Shown piece by piece: positions 51,902 to 62,487 of a DNA stretch of 64,000 nt (its first letter is position 1; the number at the start of each line of letters is the position of its first letter). Made by a program: the position numbers and the translations under genes. The stretch is from positions 1,172,546 through 1,236,545 of the forward strand of contig NZ_JACIEA010000001.1 in assembly GCF_014196595.1 (NCBI RefSeq), written 5' to 3'. The notes under the pieces were generated by a model. The model did no database searches. It was given only the letters and a program-made list of their open reading frames with translations, and was not told the DNA's origin. Source of the stretch: Sphingorhabdus rigui (lineage in GTDB: Bacteria > Pseudomonadota > Alphaproteobacteria > Sphingomonadales > Sphingomonadaceae).

Positions 51902-54634
51902 GTGAGCGACGACATAGTTACAATGGAACCATCAGACATTTCGCCCGTCGACATCGTCGACGAAATGAAGTCGAGCTACCTCGATTATGCGATGTCGGTC
52001 ATTGTATCCCGCGCCCTGCCGGACGTGCGTGACGGCCTGAAACCCGTTCACCGCCGTATTTTGTTCGCCAGCCAGGAAGGCGGCTTTGTCGCGGGCCGAC
52101 CATATCGGAAATCGGCAAAGATTGTCGGCGACGTCATGGGCAACTATCACCCGCATGGCGACAGCGCGATTTACGACGCGCTTGCCCGTATGACGCAAGA
52201 TTGGTCGATGCGCGTGCCCTTGATCGATGGTCAGGGTAACTTCGGATCGATGGACCCTGATCCGCCAGCATCGATGCGGTACACCGAAGCACGGTTGAAC
52301 AAGGTCGCCAACGCGCTGTTGGATGATCTCGACAAAGACACCGTCGATTTCCAACCCAATTATGACGGCAGCCGCGAAGAACCGCAGGTTTTGCCCGCAC
52401 GTTTCCCCAATCTGTTGGTCAACGGCGCTGGCGGTATTGCCGTCGGCATGGCCACCAACATCCCGCCACACAATCTTGGCGAAGTTATCAAGGCCTGCCT
52501 GGCCTATATCGATAATCCGGCCATCTCCATTGATGAGCTGATCGAGATCGTCCCTGCCCCTGATTTCCCCACGGGGCCGTTAATCCTTGGCACCGGCGGC
52601 GCACGTTCGGCCTATCGCGAAGGCAAGGGCTCCATCATGCAGCGCGCCCGCCACGAGATTGAGGAAGGCAAAGGCGATCGTCGTTCAATCGTCCTGACCA
52701 GCATTCCGTTCCAGGTCGGCAAATCCGCTTTGGTCGAAAAAATTGCCGAAGCCGCGAAGGACAAGCGCATTGAGGGCGTTTCCGACATTCGCGACGAATC
52801 CAGCCGCAAGGGCGTGCGCATCGTCATCGATCTGAAGCGTGATGCGACCACAGATGTGGTGCTGAACCAATTGTGGCGCCATACACAGGCGCAATCGAGC
52901 TTTCCGGCCAATATGCTCGCCATTCGCGGCGGGCGGCCTGAAGTCCTTAACCTGCGCGACATCATTGAGGCATTCATCCGCTTCCGCGAAGAGGTCATCA
53001 CCCGCAGAACGAAGTTCGAACTGAACAAAGCGCGCGAACGGGCGCATTTGTTGCTTGGGCTTGTCGTTGCCGTCACCAATTTGGACGAAGTCGTCCGCAT
53101 CATTCGCGGATCGGCCAGCCCCGCAGAGGCGCGCGCCGCGTTGATTGCGCGCAAATGGCCAATTGCGGAAATCGCGTCGTACATCAAATTGGTGGAAGCC
53201 GTTGAAACCGAAATTACGGGCGACAGCTACCAATTGTCCGAGCTTCAGGTGCGCGCCATTCTGGAACTGCGCCTGCACCGCCTGACGGCGCTTGGCCGCG
53301 ATGAAATTGGTAAGGAACTTCAGGGGCTTGCAGAGAGCATCGCAGAATATCTCGCAATTCTGGGCGACCGCGTAAAGCTGTACGCGGTTTTGCGTGAAGA
53401 GCTGGTCGCCATTGACGCCGAATTTTCGACGCCCCGCTTGTGCGAAATCACCGCCAGCTGGGACGGCCTTGATGACGAAGACCTCATGGAGCGTGAGGAA
53501 ATGGTCGTCACCGTCACCCATAGCGGCTATATTAAACGCACCGCATTGGCGGCTTTCCGCGCCCAGAACCGTGGTGGCAAGGGCCGCGCGGGTATGGCGA
53601 CCAAGGATGAAGATGCCGTCACCGAACTGTTCGTCACCAGCACGCACACACCCGTATTGTTCTTCTCAAACATTGGTAAGGTTTACCGCCTAAAAGTTTG
53701 GAAGCTGCCCGAAGGCGGCCCATCGACCCGCGGTCGGCCCATGGTCAACCTGCTGCCATTGGGCGAAGGCGAAGTGATTTCCAACGTTTTGACGCTGCCT
53801 GAGGACGAAGCCGAATGGGGCGGCCTCAGCGTCGTCTTTGCCACGGCCAAGGGCTATGCCCGCCGCAACAGCATGGACGCATTTGCCAATGTCCCAAGCA
53901 ACGGCAAAATCGCCATGAAGTTTGAAGGCGAAGATGCGGACGATAAACTGATCGGCGTGGAATTGTTAAGCCCCGAAGACGACGTCTTGCTGGCAAGCCG
54001 CAATGGCAAGGCGATCCGCTTTGCCGCCGACGACATTCGCGAATTCCAAAGCCGCGCGTCGACCGGCGTTCGCGCCATGAAGCTGGCCAAGGGCGACGAG
54101 GTTATCTCGCTATCCATCCTTCAGCGCGTGGGCACCACGCCTGAAGAGCGCGAAGATTATCTGCGCTTCGCCCCATGGAAGCCAGAGAAGGAAGGCGAAC
54201 CCACAATGTCCGCGGAACGCATCGCGGAGATGGCGGAGCGTGAACAGTTCATCCTGACCGTATGCGCCAATGGCTATGGCAAATTGTCATCGGCTTATGG
54301 CTATCGCCGCACGGGCCGTGGTGGTCAGGGTATCACCAATATCGACAATATCGAACGCAACGGCCCCGTTGTCGCCAGCTTCCCCGCAACCAAGGGGGAC
54401 CAGTTGATGCTCGTCACCGACCAGGCCAAGCTGATCCGTATGCCACTGGACAGCCTACGCGTCCTTGGCCGCGGCACCGCAGGCGTGCGTTTGTTCAACG
54501 TTGGCGACAATGAACATGTCGTCGGCGCAGCGAAGATTGACGAGAGTGATGAAGAGGCAGACGGCGCAATCGACGACACGAACGAGGTTGCATCTGCAGT
54601 AGCCGACGTATCCGAAGGAAACGAACCCGTATGA
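51902..54634 (+). CDS. gyrA: DNA gyrase subunit A
   Basis: A 910-residue type II topoisomerase subunit that cuts and religates DNA to introduce negative supercoils. Catalytic tyrosine Y127 is in SMRYTEARL. The quinolone region [15 protein letters not shown] has Ser88 and Asp92, the susceptible residues. The C-terminal beta-pinwheel begins with the GyrA box, here QNRGGKG at 555-561 instead of the consensus Q(R/K)RGGKG. The start codon is GTG 51902. The tail (about 880-910) is acidic. Overlaps the next hydrolase by four bases (ATGA). Confidence 0.97.
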   Translation: MSDDIVTMEPSDISPVDIVDEMKSSYLDYAMSVIVSRALPDVRDGLKPVHRRILFASQEGGFVAGRPYRKSAKIVGDVMGNYHPHGDSAIYDALARMTQDWSMRVPLIDGQGNFGSMDPDPPASMRYTEARLNKVANALLDDLDKDTVDFQPNYDGSREEPQVLPARFPNLLVNGAGGIAVGMATNIPPHNLGEVIKACLAYIDNPAISIDELIEIVPAPDFPTGPLILGTGGARSAYREGKGSIMQRARHEIEEGKGDRRSIVLTSIPFQVGKSALVEKIAEAAKDKRIEGVSDIRDESSRKGVRIVIDLKRDATTDVVLNQLWRHTQAQSSFPANMLAIRGGRPEVLNLRDIIEAFIRFREEVITRRTKFELNKARERAHLLLGLVVAVTNLDEVVRIIRGSASPAEARAALIARKWPIAEIASYIKLVEAVETEITGDSYQLSELQVRAILELRLHRLTALGRDEIGKELQGLAESIAEYLAILGDRVKLYAVLREELVAIDAEFSTPRLCEITASWDGLDDEDLMEREEMVVTVTHSGYIKRTALAAFRAQNRGGKGRAGMATKDEDAVTELFVTSTHTPVLFFSNIGKVYRLKVWKLPEGGPSTRGRPMVNLLPLGEGEVISNVLTLPEDEAEWGGLSVVFATAKGYARRNSMDAFANVPSNGKIAMKFEGEDADDKLIGVELLSPEDDVLLASRNGKAIRFAADDIREFQSRASTGVRAMKLAKGDEVISLSILQRVGTTPEEREDYLRFAPWKPEKEGEPTMSAERIAEMAEREQFILTVCANGYGKLSSAYGYRRTGRGGQGITNIDNIERNGPVVASFPATKGDQLMLVTDQAKLIRMPLDSLRVLGRGTAGVRLFNVGDNEHVVGAAKIDESDEEADGAIDDTNEVASAVADVSEGNEPV

Positions 54635-55791
54635 CCACAGCGCATGTGATTGCCGCAGTCCTTGCAGCCGCCACGCAAACCGCACCTGCTGCTCCCGCCG
54701 CTGCGCCGAATGACTATGCGCTAGAACAGAATTGGCTTTGCCGTCCAGGCCGCCGCGACGCGTGCAGCACGCCTAGCCTTGACGTAACCGAGGTTGCGCC
54801 AGATGGAACGCGTACTGTCCGAACGGTAACGCGGGCCAAAGCAGCTGAAGCCGATTGCTTCTATGTGTACCCGACCTTGTCATATGATCCGGGCGGAAAT
54901 AGCGACATGATCGCCAATGACGAAGAACGTCGCGTCGTTGAGGCGCAGTTTGCGCGTTTTGGCACTGTGTGCCAAACTTTCGCGCCGATCTATCGCCAAT
55001 CGACCTTAAGCTGGTTGCGTTCCAACATGATCGGGAATCCCATCCCAATGGACCCCGAACTTCGGTATAATGACGTACGCGATGCGTGGCGGCATTACAT
55101 GGCGGCCGATAACAAGGGGCGACCATTTGTTCTTGTCGGACATTCGCAAGGATCGGGACTGCTCAAGCGCCTGATTGCCGAGGAAATCGAAGGAAAACCC
55201 GCCGCGACGCAGATGTTGTCGGCTATGCTTGCGGGCACCAATGTCGCAGTGCCAAAGGGTAAGGACCGGGGCGCCGATTTGAAACAGACGCCGGTGTGCC
55301 GGAAAGCAGCGCAGACCAATTGCGTCATTGCCTGGACAAGTTTTCGCGAAACCTCGCCGCCACCTGCAAACGGCCGTTATGGCCGTGTGCCAGACACCGC
55401 GCAGGAAACCATTTGCGCCAACCCCGCTGCGCTTGGCGGCGGCATGGCCACAGTGAACGCACGTTTTCCCTCTGGTGCAGGGATTGGCGACTTGGTGACA
55501 GATAGTCCGCGCTGGACCAAAGACAATGCTCCCGTTACGACGCCATCCGTCGCGGTTCCCGGACTATACGCAGCGCAGTGCGTGACGGTAAACGGTGCAA
55601 ATGTCTTGTCAGTCCGCATCAACGCAGACCCTGCCGACCCCCGCATTGACGATGTCGGCGGTGATGTCCGCTTTGGCGCATTTGTCGCGCAGGACTGGGG
55701 ACTTCACCTGATCGACGTGTCGCTGGTTATGCAGGATATGGTGGACCTGGTGCCCGTGCAGTTGGCGGCATGGAAAGCGCGCGACCGTTAA
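54631..55791 (+). CDS. DUF3089 alpha/beta-hydrolase-like protein
   Basis: A 386-residue protein with an Ala-rich signal-like N-terminus ([22 protein letters not shown]) and the DUF3089 fold. Recognisable segments are CFYVYPTLSYDPGGNSDM, RYNDVRDAWRHYM, the nucleophile elbow VLVGHSQGSGLLKRLI and conserved cysteines (NWLCRP, VCRKAAQTNC). It is a putative secreted lipase or esterase; substrate is unknown. It starts within the gyrA stop (ATGA), so it is translationally coupled, though no functional link to gyrase is evident. Confidence 0.83.
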   Translation: MTTAHVIAAVLAAATQTAPAAPAAAPNDYALEQNWLCRPGRRDACSTPSLDVTEVAPDGTRTVRTVTRAKAAEADCFYVYPTLSYDPGGNSDMIANDEERRVVEAQFARFGTVCQTFAPIYRQSTLSWLRSNMIGNPIPMDPELRYNDVRDAWRHYMAADNKGRPFVLVGHSQGSGLLKRLIAEEIEGKPAATQMLSAMLAGTNVAVPKGKDRGADLKQTPVCRKAAQTNCVIAWTSFRETSPPPANGRYGRVPDTAQETICANPAALGGGMATVNARFPSGAGIGDLVTDSPRWTKDNAPVTTPSVAVPGLYAAQCVTVNGANVLSVRINADPADPRIDDVGGDVRFGAFVAQDWGLHLIDVSLVMQDMVDLVPVQLAAWKARDR

Positions 55792-55996
55792 GAACAGTTT
55801 TGTAACGACGGTTGCAATGTAGGATTTGATTTGAGATCCTGCACGCAACCAACTGACTTGGCCGCTCTTTCTCAATGTCGATATTTTGTGAATATGCCAA
55901 AGCGCAATGTCATCGTTAAAGCGACAAACGAGACAATCAAAACATCGTCGCGGGGCGCTTTTGTCGCTTTAGAACGCCGCGCCAAAGGGCGTCGGT

Positions 55997-56680
55997 TTAA
56001 TCGCGCTCTTCACCTTCCGGATAATGCCCGCGTTTGACCAAGGTTTGCGCCACGCCGACGGCAATCATCAACACGCCGAAATAATAGAGATACCAGATCG
56101 CGATGCCCGACACCTTCGAATTTGCGAGCGGACCAAGTTCCGCAAATATCAGCAAGTCCGAAATGACAAACAAAACCGCGCCGAACCCGACACGGTAACG
56201 GGGGAAGTTGCTGCTCCATGCCATCGCGGCCATCGCGGCCAAAATGACGCTATAGGCCGCAACCTGAACCGCTTCGTCGGTCGTCGGCGGAAGACCATAG
56301 GCAATCACTGGCGTCAGCAGGAAAATGACAATTGCGAGCAGTTTCTGGCTGAACGTCGGCCCCACACGCCGGTGCCGGAAATACAGCCAGATGGCGACCA
56401 GATGACCGGCGGCAAAGGCCAGCGCCCCTGCAACCATGCTGAATTCAATCAAACCGTCGCCCAGCGCATAAAAGGCCAATATGATGGCCAAGGGCACAAA
56501 TTCCCCCACATGATGCCGGTGCAACGCAAAGGGCACCAGCAAGCCGACCGCCGCCATTTTCCAGACGAGGGCGATCAATCCGCCCTCAAGCGGCAGAAAT
56601 AGCCATGTTGCCGGAAAGCTTATCCCGGCGATCAAGCTGGCCAACAGATAAGGTCGTTTATGTGCGAGGTCCTGTGTCAT
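55997..56680 (-). CDS. Lysoplasmalogenase-like membrane protein (YhhN family)
   Basis: A 227-residue protein with about eight hydrophobic helices. It matches the YhhN/TMEM86 family: FYALGDGLIE, AFAAGHLVAIWLYF, VGFGAVLFVISDLLIF. TMEM86 members hydrolyse the vinyl-ether bond of lysoplasmalogens, while the bacterial role is unproven. ATG 56680 begins MTQDLAHKRPYLLAS and overlaps the end of the nnrD gene by 23 bases, so both belong to one reverse operon. Length is typical. Confidence 0.82.
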   Translation of the reverse strand: MTQDLAHKRPYLLASLIAGISFPATWLFLPLEGGLIALVWKMAAVGLLVPFALHRHHVGEFVPLAIILAFYALGDGLIEFSMVAGALAFAAGHLVAIWLYFRHRRVGPTFSQKLLAIVIFLLTPVIAYGLPPTTDEAVQVAAYSVILAAMAAMAWSSNFPRYRVGFGAVLFVISDLLIFAELGPLANSKVSGIAIWYLYYFGVLMIAVGVAQTLVKRGHYPEGEERD

Positions 56681-57512
56681 CCGCCGATGCATCGTGCAAA
56701 CAACCGCGCAAGACAAGTGGAATATGGTCCATCATCTTATCCGCGGTCAGCCCCGGCCCCGCACGCACGCCAATATCACCATGCAACCACGCGCCCATGC
56801 AGGCGGCGTCAAAGGCGGATATGCCTTGCGCCATCAGTCCGCAGATCAGTCCGGTCAGTACATCGCCCGACCCCGCAGTTGCCAGCCATGGCGATGCATG
56901 GCGGTTGACGGCAACACGTCCGTCCGGCGCGGCGATGTGGGTGTGCGGACCTTTCAACAGAACCACCGCCCCCGACCGTTGTGCCGCAGTATATGCTGCC
57001 GCCGCGCGATCTGCGAGGTCGATATCGAGGAACAGCCGCGCAAATTCGCCGGCATGCGGGGTCATGACGTCATTTGCACACAGATGCTCGAAAAGCCGCG
57101 CAGGATCGCCCGCGAACGCGGTGATAGCATCGGCATCCAGCACCATCGGGATCTCGCGCTTCTGCAGCGCGCAGACAATATCCGCAATGCCCACCCCTGC
57201 CCCCGGCCCAATGGCGAGCGCCGTCACGCGGCGGTCGATGCACGCCAACTTATCGTCCGCCTCTCGCAGCATGATCGCGGAGACATGCGCGGCCTGTTCC
57301 GCCAACGCCGCGCGATCGCCGATGATCGTCACCAGCCCTGCCCCGACCGCCAAAGCCGCCTGCGCCGCCAAGCGCGATGCGCCCGTTCGAAGCGGCGGCC
57401 CGCTCCAGACCATCGCATGGCCCCGGCTATATTTATGCGCATCAGACGGCGGCGGGACCAGCGTTGGCCGGGCTATCGTTCGGTCTTCGGCAAGGTTAAG
57501 CGTAAATCCCAT
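56658..57512 (-). CDS. nnrD: ADP-dependent NAD(P)H-hydrate dehydratase (NnrD)
   Basis: A 284-residue ribokinase-like enzyme repairing hydrated NAD(P)H. Signatures are SDAHKYSRGHAMVWSG, GAGLVTIIGD, MTPHAGEFARLF, VVLLKGPHTHIAAP and the catalytic TAGSGDVLTG. The N-terminal epimerase half (NnrE, YjeF_N) usual in bifunctional bacterial proteins is absent. ATG 57512 is used; a GTG at 57569 would add 19 residues and place the start next to the trmFO ATG. The gene is divergent from trmFO and the downstream YhhN gene overlaps it. Confidence 0.87.
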   Translation of the reverse strand: MGFTLNLAEDRTIARPTLVPPPSDAHKYSRGHAMVWSGPPLRTGASRLAAQAALAVGAGLVTIIGDRAALAEQAAHVSAIMLREADDKLACIDRRVTALAIGPGAGVGIADIVCALQKREIPMVLDADAITAFAGDPARLFEHLCANDVMTPHAGEFARLFLDIDLADRAAAAYTAAQRSGAVVLLKGPHTHIAAPDGRVAVNRHASPWLATAGSGDVLTGLICGLMAQGISAFDAACMGAWLHGDIGVRAGPGLTADKMMDHIPLVLRGCLHDASADDTGPRT

Positions 57513-57569
57513 AGTCCATCTTGCCGCTTTTACCTGTGCAGCGTCAAAGATTTTTGATAGCCGCGCCAC

Positions 57570-58907
57570 ATGATCAAATCATATGACGTTCAAATTATCG
57601 GTGGCGGCTTGGCAGGGTGCGAGGCGGCTTGGCAATTGGCGCAGCGCGGAATGCGGGTGAAACTCTCGGAAATGCGCGGCTCGGGCGACATGACGCCAGC
57701 GCACCAGACCGATGGGCTTGCCGAACTGGTATGTTCAAACAGCTTTCGTTCGGATGATGCGGAAAACAACGCCGTTGGGCTGCTACATCAGGAAATGCGC
57801 GATCTGGGGTCGCTGATCATGCAAGCGGCGGAAGTCGCCAAGGTTCCCGCTGGATCGGCGCTGGCGGTTGATCGTGATGTTTTCTCAGAAACCGTCACCA
57901 AGCATTTGGAAAACAATCCCAATATTGAAATCGTGCGCGAACGTGTCGATTCTATTCCGGCCGGCCGCCCTGTCATTATCGCCACGGGTCCATTGACCGC
58001 GACCAATTTGGCCGAAAGCATCATGGCGAAAACCGGTGAAGACCGCCTTGCCTTTTTCGACGCAATTGCGCCGATTGTGTACCATGACAGCATCGACATG
58101 GACATCGCATGGTATGCATCGCGCTGGGACAAGGGCGAAGGCAAGGATTATATCAACTGCCCCATGGATGAAGCGCAATATCGCGCCTTTCATCAGGGAT
58201 TGCTTGATTCCGAAAAGTCCGAATTCAAGGAATGGGAAACCAACACCCCCTATTTCGAAGGATGCATGCCGATTGAGGTGATGGCGTCTCGCGGGCTCGA
58301 TACGCTCCGTTTTGGCCCGATGAAGCCCGTCGGCTTGGATAATCCGCGCACGGGGCGTTGGGCCCATGCCGTGGTGCAGCTGCGTCAGGACAATAAGCAA
58401 GGCACTTTGTGGAACATGGTCGGGTTCCAAACCAAGATGAAACATGGCGCGCAAGTTGAACTGCTGCGCACGATCCCCGGGCTTGAAAAGGCCGAATTTG
58501 CGCGGCTTGGCGGCTTGCACCGCAATACCTTCATTCGCTCGCCCATCCTCTTGGATCGTCAGCTGCGCCTGAAATCATCGCCGCATATCCGCTTTGCCGG
58601 ACAGATTACGGGCTGCGAAGGCTATGTCGAAAGCAGCGCGGTTGGGCTGATGGCCGGGATCATGACCGCGGCGGAGATTTCAGGACGCACCGTCACCCCG
58701 CCGCCGCCCACCACCGCGCTTGGTGCGCTTTTGGGGCATATCACGGGGGATGCGCTGGCCGATGACTATCAACCCATGAACATCAATTTCGGGCTGTTCG
58801 CGCCGCTGGACGAAAAAGTGCACAAAAAATCGCGCAAGGCCGCGATGACTGGGCGTGCGCGGACGGACTTAAACAATTGGATCAGCGCGCAAAAGGTTGC
58901 GGCTTAA
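57570..58907 (+). CDS. trmFO: Folate/FAD-dependent tRNA (uracil-54-C5)-methyltransferase TrmFO
   Basis: A 445-residue flavoenzyme methylating U54 of tRNA using methylene-tetrahydrofolate. FAD-binding [19 protein letters not shown] (11-16 GGGLAG), the family segments [23 protein letters not shown] and catalytic Cys in EGCMPIE are visible. Length is normal for the family. ATG 57570. Its TAA overlaps by four bases the stop region of the convergent EF-hand gene. It stands divergent from nnrD. Confidence 0.95.
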   Translation: MIKSYDVQIIGGGLAGCEAAWQLAQRGMRVKLSEMRGSGDMTPAHQTDGLAELVCSNSFRSDDAENNAVGLLHQEMRDLGSLIMQAAEVAKVPAGSALAVDRDVFSETVTKHLENNPNIEIVRERVDSIPAGRPVIIATGPLTATNLAESIMAKTGEDRLAFFDAIAPIVYHDSIDMDIAWYASRWDKGEGKDYINCPMDEAQYRAFHQGLLDSEKSEFKEWETNTPYFEGCMPIEVMASRGLDTLRFGPMKPVGLDNPRTGRWAHAVVQLRQDNKQGTLWNMVGFQTKMKHGAQVELLRTIPGLEKAEFARLGGLHRNTFIRSPILLDRQLRLKSSPHIRFAGQITGCEGYVESSAVGLMAGIMTAAEISGRTVTPPPPTTALGALLGHITGDALADDYQPMNINFGLFAPLDEKVHKKSRKAAMTGRARTDLNNWISAQKVAA

Positions 58908-59368
58908 CAGCGGCACCCGGGCTTTTCGGCTTGTTTCGGCCGCGTCTGCGCAAATTCCTTGCGGGTGAGCAACTGGTCCTTGTTCCTGTCCGCGCCGGCA
59001 AAGCGCTCTCCGGTGGCCGCCGCCCATTCTTCGAAAGTGAGCAAATTGTTGCCATCGCGGTCCAATGCCTTGAACGCCTTCGTTCGGCTGCCCATCATTT
59101 CTAGGCGGGAAATAAGCTCGTCCCGGTTGCGGTCATAACGGTTGAAACGCATTTCCTCACGGCTTGCCTTGGGCGCTTCGGGCGGTGTCGGCGGCGCAGG
59201 GCCGAACGCGGGCGCATTGGCTCCCGCTTGGGGCAAGGCATCCAAGATCGCCTCAGGCGGCGGCGCGGCGGGGATCAGGTTCGGCTGGTTAGCCTGCGTC
59301 TGCCAGAACCAAAGTCCTGAAACGACGAGCAACAATGCCGCTACACAGCCAACCAATATCCGCTGCAT
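58904..59368 (-). CDS. Membrane-anchored EF-hand protein
   Basis: A 154-residue protein with a hydrophobic N-terminal helix (about 1-22, [22 protein letters not shown]), a Pro/Ala-rich linker (about 30-65) and three EF-hand-like 12-residue loops ([36 protein letters not shown]), ending in CRC. Calcium binding outside the cytoplasm is likely. ATG 59368 is chosen as it begins the helix. The 3' end overlaps the trmFO stop by four bases. Role unknown. Confidence 0.78.
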   Translation of the reverse strand: MQRILVGCVAALLLVVSGLWFWQTQANQPNLIPAAPPPEAILDALPQAGANAPAFGPAPPTPPEAPKASREEMRFNRYDRNRDELISRLEMMGSRTKAFKALDRDGNNLLTFEEWAAATGERFAGADRNKDQLLTRKEFAQTRPKQAEKPGCRC

Positions 59369-59410
59369 GACCTTCCCCCATGATGACATCACGGCAATAG
59401 GGCCACAAAG

Positions 59411-60010
59411 CTACCACCCCGTCAAGGCATGGCCAATAAGCCGCAATCCGGACACATTGCGAACCGACATCGCCAAAATGGATAAGGGACGAAGTTTTCG
59501 GCCCTTAGGCAACGCCGCAAGTGGCTGATTATTGGGCACGCTCAATTTTGACGAGAATTCCACACGCAACGCATCGCGCGCCCATTGATGTGACAAAGCA
59601 CTAACATCACAGCCCTCGCCTAACCAAGCGGCGTAAGATCCAAAGATCGCGCCCCCACGCAAAGCGGCATGCTTTTCAATATCCTTAGCGGCCCACTCCC
59701 CCTCGCCGAGCAGCAACTCCCATGCCGAAACCAAGTCCTGCAATGCCGACAATGAAATGACATCTCCACACGCGCCGAGCGCTTGCAGTAAAGGTTCGCC
59801 CTTTGGTCGCAGCGCGGGTTCTGCGGCAAAAGCATCGCGCCACCATGCCAATTTGATTTGCGCAATCATCGGCTCACGCGCTTTGCGCACGACGTCGGTA
59901 AATCGCGCATCCAATTGAAGCAACAGGGTGAAAGCATGCCGAAATACAACCGGCGTGTAGACCACAGCGAGGTTGCTCGGAGGCGGAAGCTGTGATGCGA
60001 TACCATTCAT
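59411..60010 (-). CDS. Short squalene/phytoene-synthase-like protein
   Basis: A 199-residue helical protein of the squalene/phytoene synthase superfamily: DARFTDVVRKAREPMIAQIKLAWWRDAF near the N-terminus recalls the conserved IRLAWWR segment. It is shorter than true synthases (about 280 residues) and I do not see both aspartate-rich DxxxD motifs, so catalysis is doubtful; mitochondrial NDUFAF6-like assembly proteins are the closest analogues. Direction is reverse; no other terpenoid genes flank it. Confidence 0.65.
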   Translation of the reverse strand: MNGIASQLPPPSNLAVVYTPVVFRHAFTLLLQLDARFTDVVRKAREPMIAQIKLAWWRDAFAAEPALRPKGEPLLQALGACGDVISLSALQDLVSAWELLLGEGEWAAKDIEKHAALRGGAIFGSYAAWLGEGCDVSALSHQWARDALRVEFSSKLSVPNNQPLAALPKGRKLRPLSILAMSVRNVSGLRLIGHALTGW

Positions 60011-60142
60011 GCTGTCACCCGTTTCACGCCATTATACTTTCTATAGTTAACGCTTGGGTAACCCTGATCCTTCAAAGAAGACTTACTACGACGCGCGCAA
60101 AGGGGGACGAGAATCCATTGTGGAAACCAGGGGGCAACAATT

Positions 60143-61861
60143 GTGAAGAATGTCGAGGCCAACAAGGTGTCTGGCGTGATGTCGCGCCTGCTCAAGAATG
60201 AAGAAGGCAATGTCCTTGCTCTTTTCGCTGCGGCGGTAATTCCGTTCTTCGGTCTTGTGGGCGGAGGTGTCGACATGAGCCGCATCTATCTAAGTCAAAC
60301 GCGGTTGCAAGGTGCTTGTGATGCCGGCGCGCTCATCGGCCGCAAAACGATGGGGCTTGGCAAATGGGCCGACAATGGCAACGCCGCAAAAACGCAGGCG
60401 GAAAAGCTGTTCGACCAGAACTTCCCAAGCGGCGCTTATGGAACGACCGGCCTTGTCCGCAGCTTCGCCGAATCTAACGGAAACGTCAAAGGGACCGCAT
60501 CTGTAACCATTCCCATGACGTTGATGCGCGTGCTTGGCCAAAAATCGCAAGCTGTGAGTGTGAGCTGCCAAGCAGAACTGCGCGTTCCGAACACCGACGT
60601 TATGTTTGTGCTGGATACAACAGGGTCGATGGACGAGCCGATTCCAAATTCAGGGTCGACGGAACCTAAGATTGATGGTCTCCGTAAGGCAGTGAAATGC
60701 TTTTACGAAGCGCTGGCAAAGCAAAACATCACGGATATTCAGCCGTCAGACTGTGGTGAAACGAGTGATCCCACGGCATCCAACCTAGGCAGTGTACAAA
60801 TGCGATTTGGATTTGTGCCCTATGCCGTCAACGTGAACGTCGGCCGGTTATTGCCGCTCGATTACATGGCGGACCGATGGACCTACCAGTCGCGGGAAGC
60901 TTCATTTGACACTAAGAATGACTTTTCGGGATGGACTTACAAACCGGTTACATTCAACGTAAGCGGGCTAAAAGGTACCGGAAAAAATCCCTGGCAGTCC
61001 TCGTTACAATTGCCAATCGGAGATAAAGGCGCGAACACCACGGTAAACTGGGCCGGATGCATTGAAGAGCGGCAAACCTTCCGTGCGCCGGACAGTGATC
61101 CTTCCAACGATTGGGATCCGATTCCGTCAACCGCGCTCGACATGGACATTGATCTGGTCCCGACGAAATCAAACGTTGCATCCCAATGGGGGCCGATGCT
61201 GCCAAGTGCCATATGGCAACGCTATAATTTCACTACATTTTGGGGCATCAGGGTGCGTAGCACGCGCAGTCTTGAAAATATATCAGTAGCGGCAAACTCG
61301 AGCGATACGATGCCAACAGTCGCCGACAGCTGCCCGACCGCGGCAAGGACATTTCAAACTTGGGAAGCTTCCGATTTTAGCAAATATGTAAACGACCTGA
61401 CAACCGGTGGCTCCACATATCATGACATCGGCCTGCTATGGGGTGCGCGGATCATGTCACCGACCGGTATTTTTGCCGAGCTAAATGCGCCAAAGAACAT
61501 GACGATTGAACGCCACATGGTTTTTATGACCGACGGTGATACACAAACCAACGAAGATGACTATTCTGCTTATGGTGTGCATTGGTATGACCGCCGACAG
61601 ACGCCAACAGGTTCTGCGCCAACGAGCAGCCTTTTGGAAAAGCTGACGGACGCCCGAACAGTTGCGCTTTGTGAGGCGATCAAAAACAAAAACATCAATC
61701 TATGGGTCGTGTCCTACGGAAGCGTTAGTGGTACAACCAGCGACAGATTGAGAGCATGTGCAACACCGGGAAAGTTCGTTCAAGCCTCAAGTGTTGCGTC
61801 GCTGATCAGCAACTTCAAAGAGATTGCTGCCAAAATTTCAGCACTCCGTTTGACAAAATAG
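60143..61861 (+). CDS. TadG-like pilus assembly protein with VWA domain
   Basis: A 572-residue protein. It begins with a TadE/TadG-type prepilin-like segment (NEEGNVLALFAAAVIPFFGLVGGGVDMSRIY), then a VWA domain with MIDAS-like DTTGSMD (D158), and later cysteine-containing loops. TadG members localise in the envelope with tight adherence (Flp) pili. The start is GTG 60143 (GGGGG upstream); ATG 60179 is the alternative. It opens a three-gene run with two TadE-like genes; no secretin, ATPase or flp gene is in the window. Confidence 0.85.
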   Translation: MKNVEANKVSGVMSRLLKNEEGNVLALFAAAVIPFFGLVGGGVDMSRIYLSQTRLQGACDAGALIGRKTMGLGKWADNGNAAKTQAEKLFDQNFPSGAYGTTGLVRSFAESNGNVKGTASVTIPMTLMRVLGQKSQAVSVSCQAELRVPNTDVMFVLDTTGSMDEPIPNSGSTEPKIDGLRKAVKCFYEALAKQNITDIQPSDCGETSDPTASNLGSVQMRFGFVPYAVNVNVGRLLPLDYMADRWTYQSREASFDTKNDFSGWTYKPVTFNVSGLKGTGKNPWQSSLQLPIGDKGANTTVNWAGCIEERQTFRAPDSDPSNDWDPIPSTALDMDIDLVPTKSNVASQWGPMLPSAIWQRYNFTTFWGIRVRSTRSLENISVAANSSDTMPTVADSCPTAARTFQTWEASDFSKYVNDLTTGGSTYHDIGLLWGARIMSPTGIFAELNAPKNMTIERHMVFMTDGDTQTNEDDYSAYGVHWYDRRQTPTGSAPTSSLLEKLTDARTVALCEAIKNKNINLWVVSYGSVSGTTSDRLRACATPGKFVQASSVASLISNFKEIAAKISALRLTK

Positions 61862-61875
61862 GGACCGGGCGTTTG

Positions 61876-62484
61876 ATGATCGCAAAATTCAGATCCAATG
61901 AAGATGGCGTGTCCATCGTGGAGTTCGCCATTATTGCGCCTGTGGTCATTATGATGCTCCTGGGTACAATGGATACCGGGCACTCCTTTTTCGTCCGTGC
62001 GACCTTAGACGGCGCCGTGCAGGATGCGGCACGAAGCTCGTCGTTAGAAGGCGCGACTTCTTTAACCCAACAAGAACTTATCGATGAAGAGGTCGCGTCG
62101 ACAATCCGTGAACTCGCGCCAGATGCTACCGTCAAAGTAAGCCGACGTTATTTCAAGACCTTTTCGACGGCCGCACTGGCACGCGCCGAAGAGGTTATCG
62201 AACAATCACCTGGTAATTTGAAATGCGATCGCGGTGAAGCCTTTATGGATGCAAACGGAAACGGGGTTTGGGACGCCGACGGCGGATCCGACGGACAAGG
62301 TGGCGCAAGGGATATCGTTATCATCACATTTAAGGTTAGTTACCCCCGGCTTTTTCCGTTGGCGGCAATGTTTGGCTGGCCGGCCAACGTCGAAATGGAA
62401 TCAAACTCTATTCTCGCAAACCAGCCTTATGGTGACCAGACAGGCTATGGCAAACCTGTCCAAGTCAACTGCCCATCGGTGTAA
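61876..62484 (+). CDS. TadE-like pseudopilin
   Basis: A 202-residue protein with the prepilin-like N-terminal motif NEDGVSIVEFAIIAPVVIMML, characteristic of TadE minor pseudopilins of Flp pili, followed by a soluble domain with cysteines (LKCDRGEAFMDANG). A DxNxNGxWDxD loop (DANGNGVWDADGG) looks like a calcium-binding EF-type loop. ATG 61876 is the start; the upstream open frame inside tadG is a shadow. It lies 14 bases after the TadG stop. Confidence 0.83.
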   Translation: MIAKFRSNEDGVSIVEFAIIAPVVIMMLLGTMDTGHSFFVRATLDGAVQDAARSSSLEGATSLTQQELIDEEVASTIRELAPDATVKVSRRYFKTFSTAALARAEEVIEQSPGNLKCDRGEAFMDANGNGVWDADGGSDGQGGARDIVIITFKVSYPRLFPLAAMFGWPANVEMESNSILANQPYGDQTGYGKPVQVNCPSV

Positions 62485-62487
62485 TAT

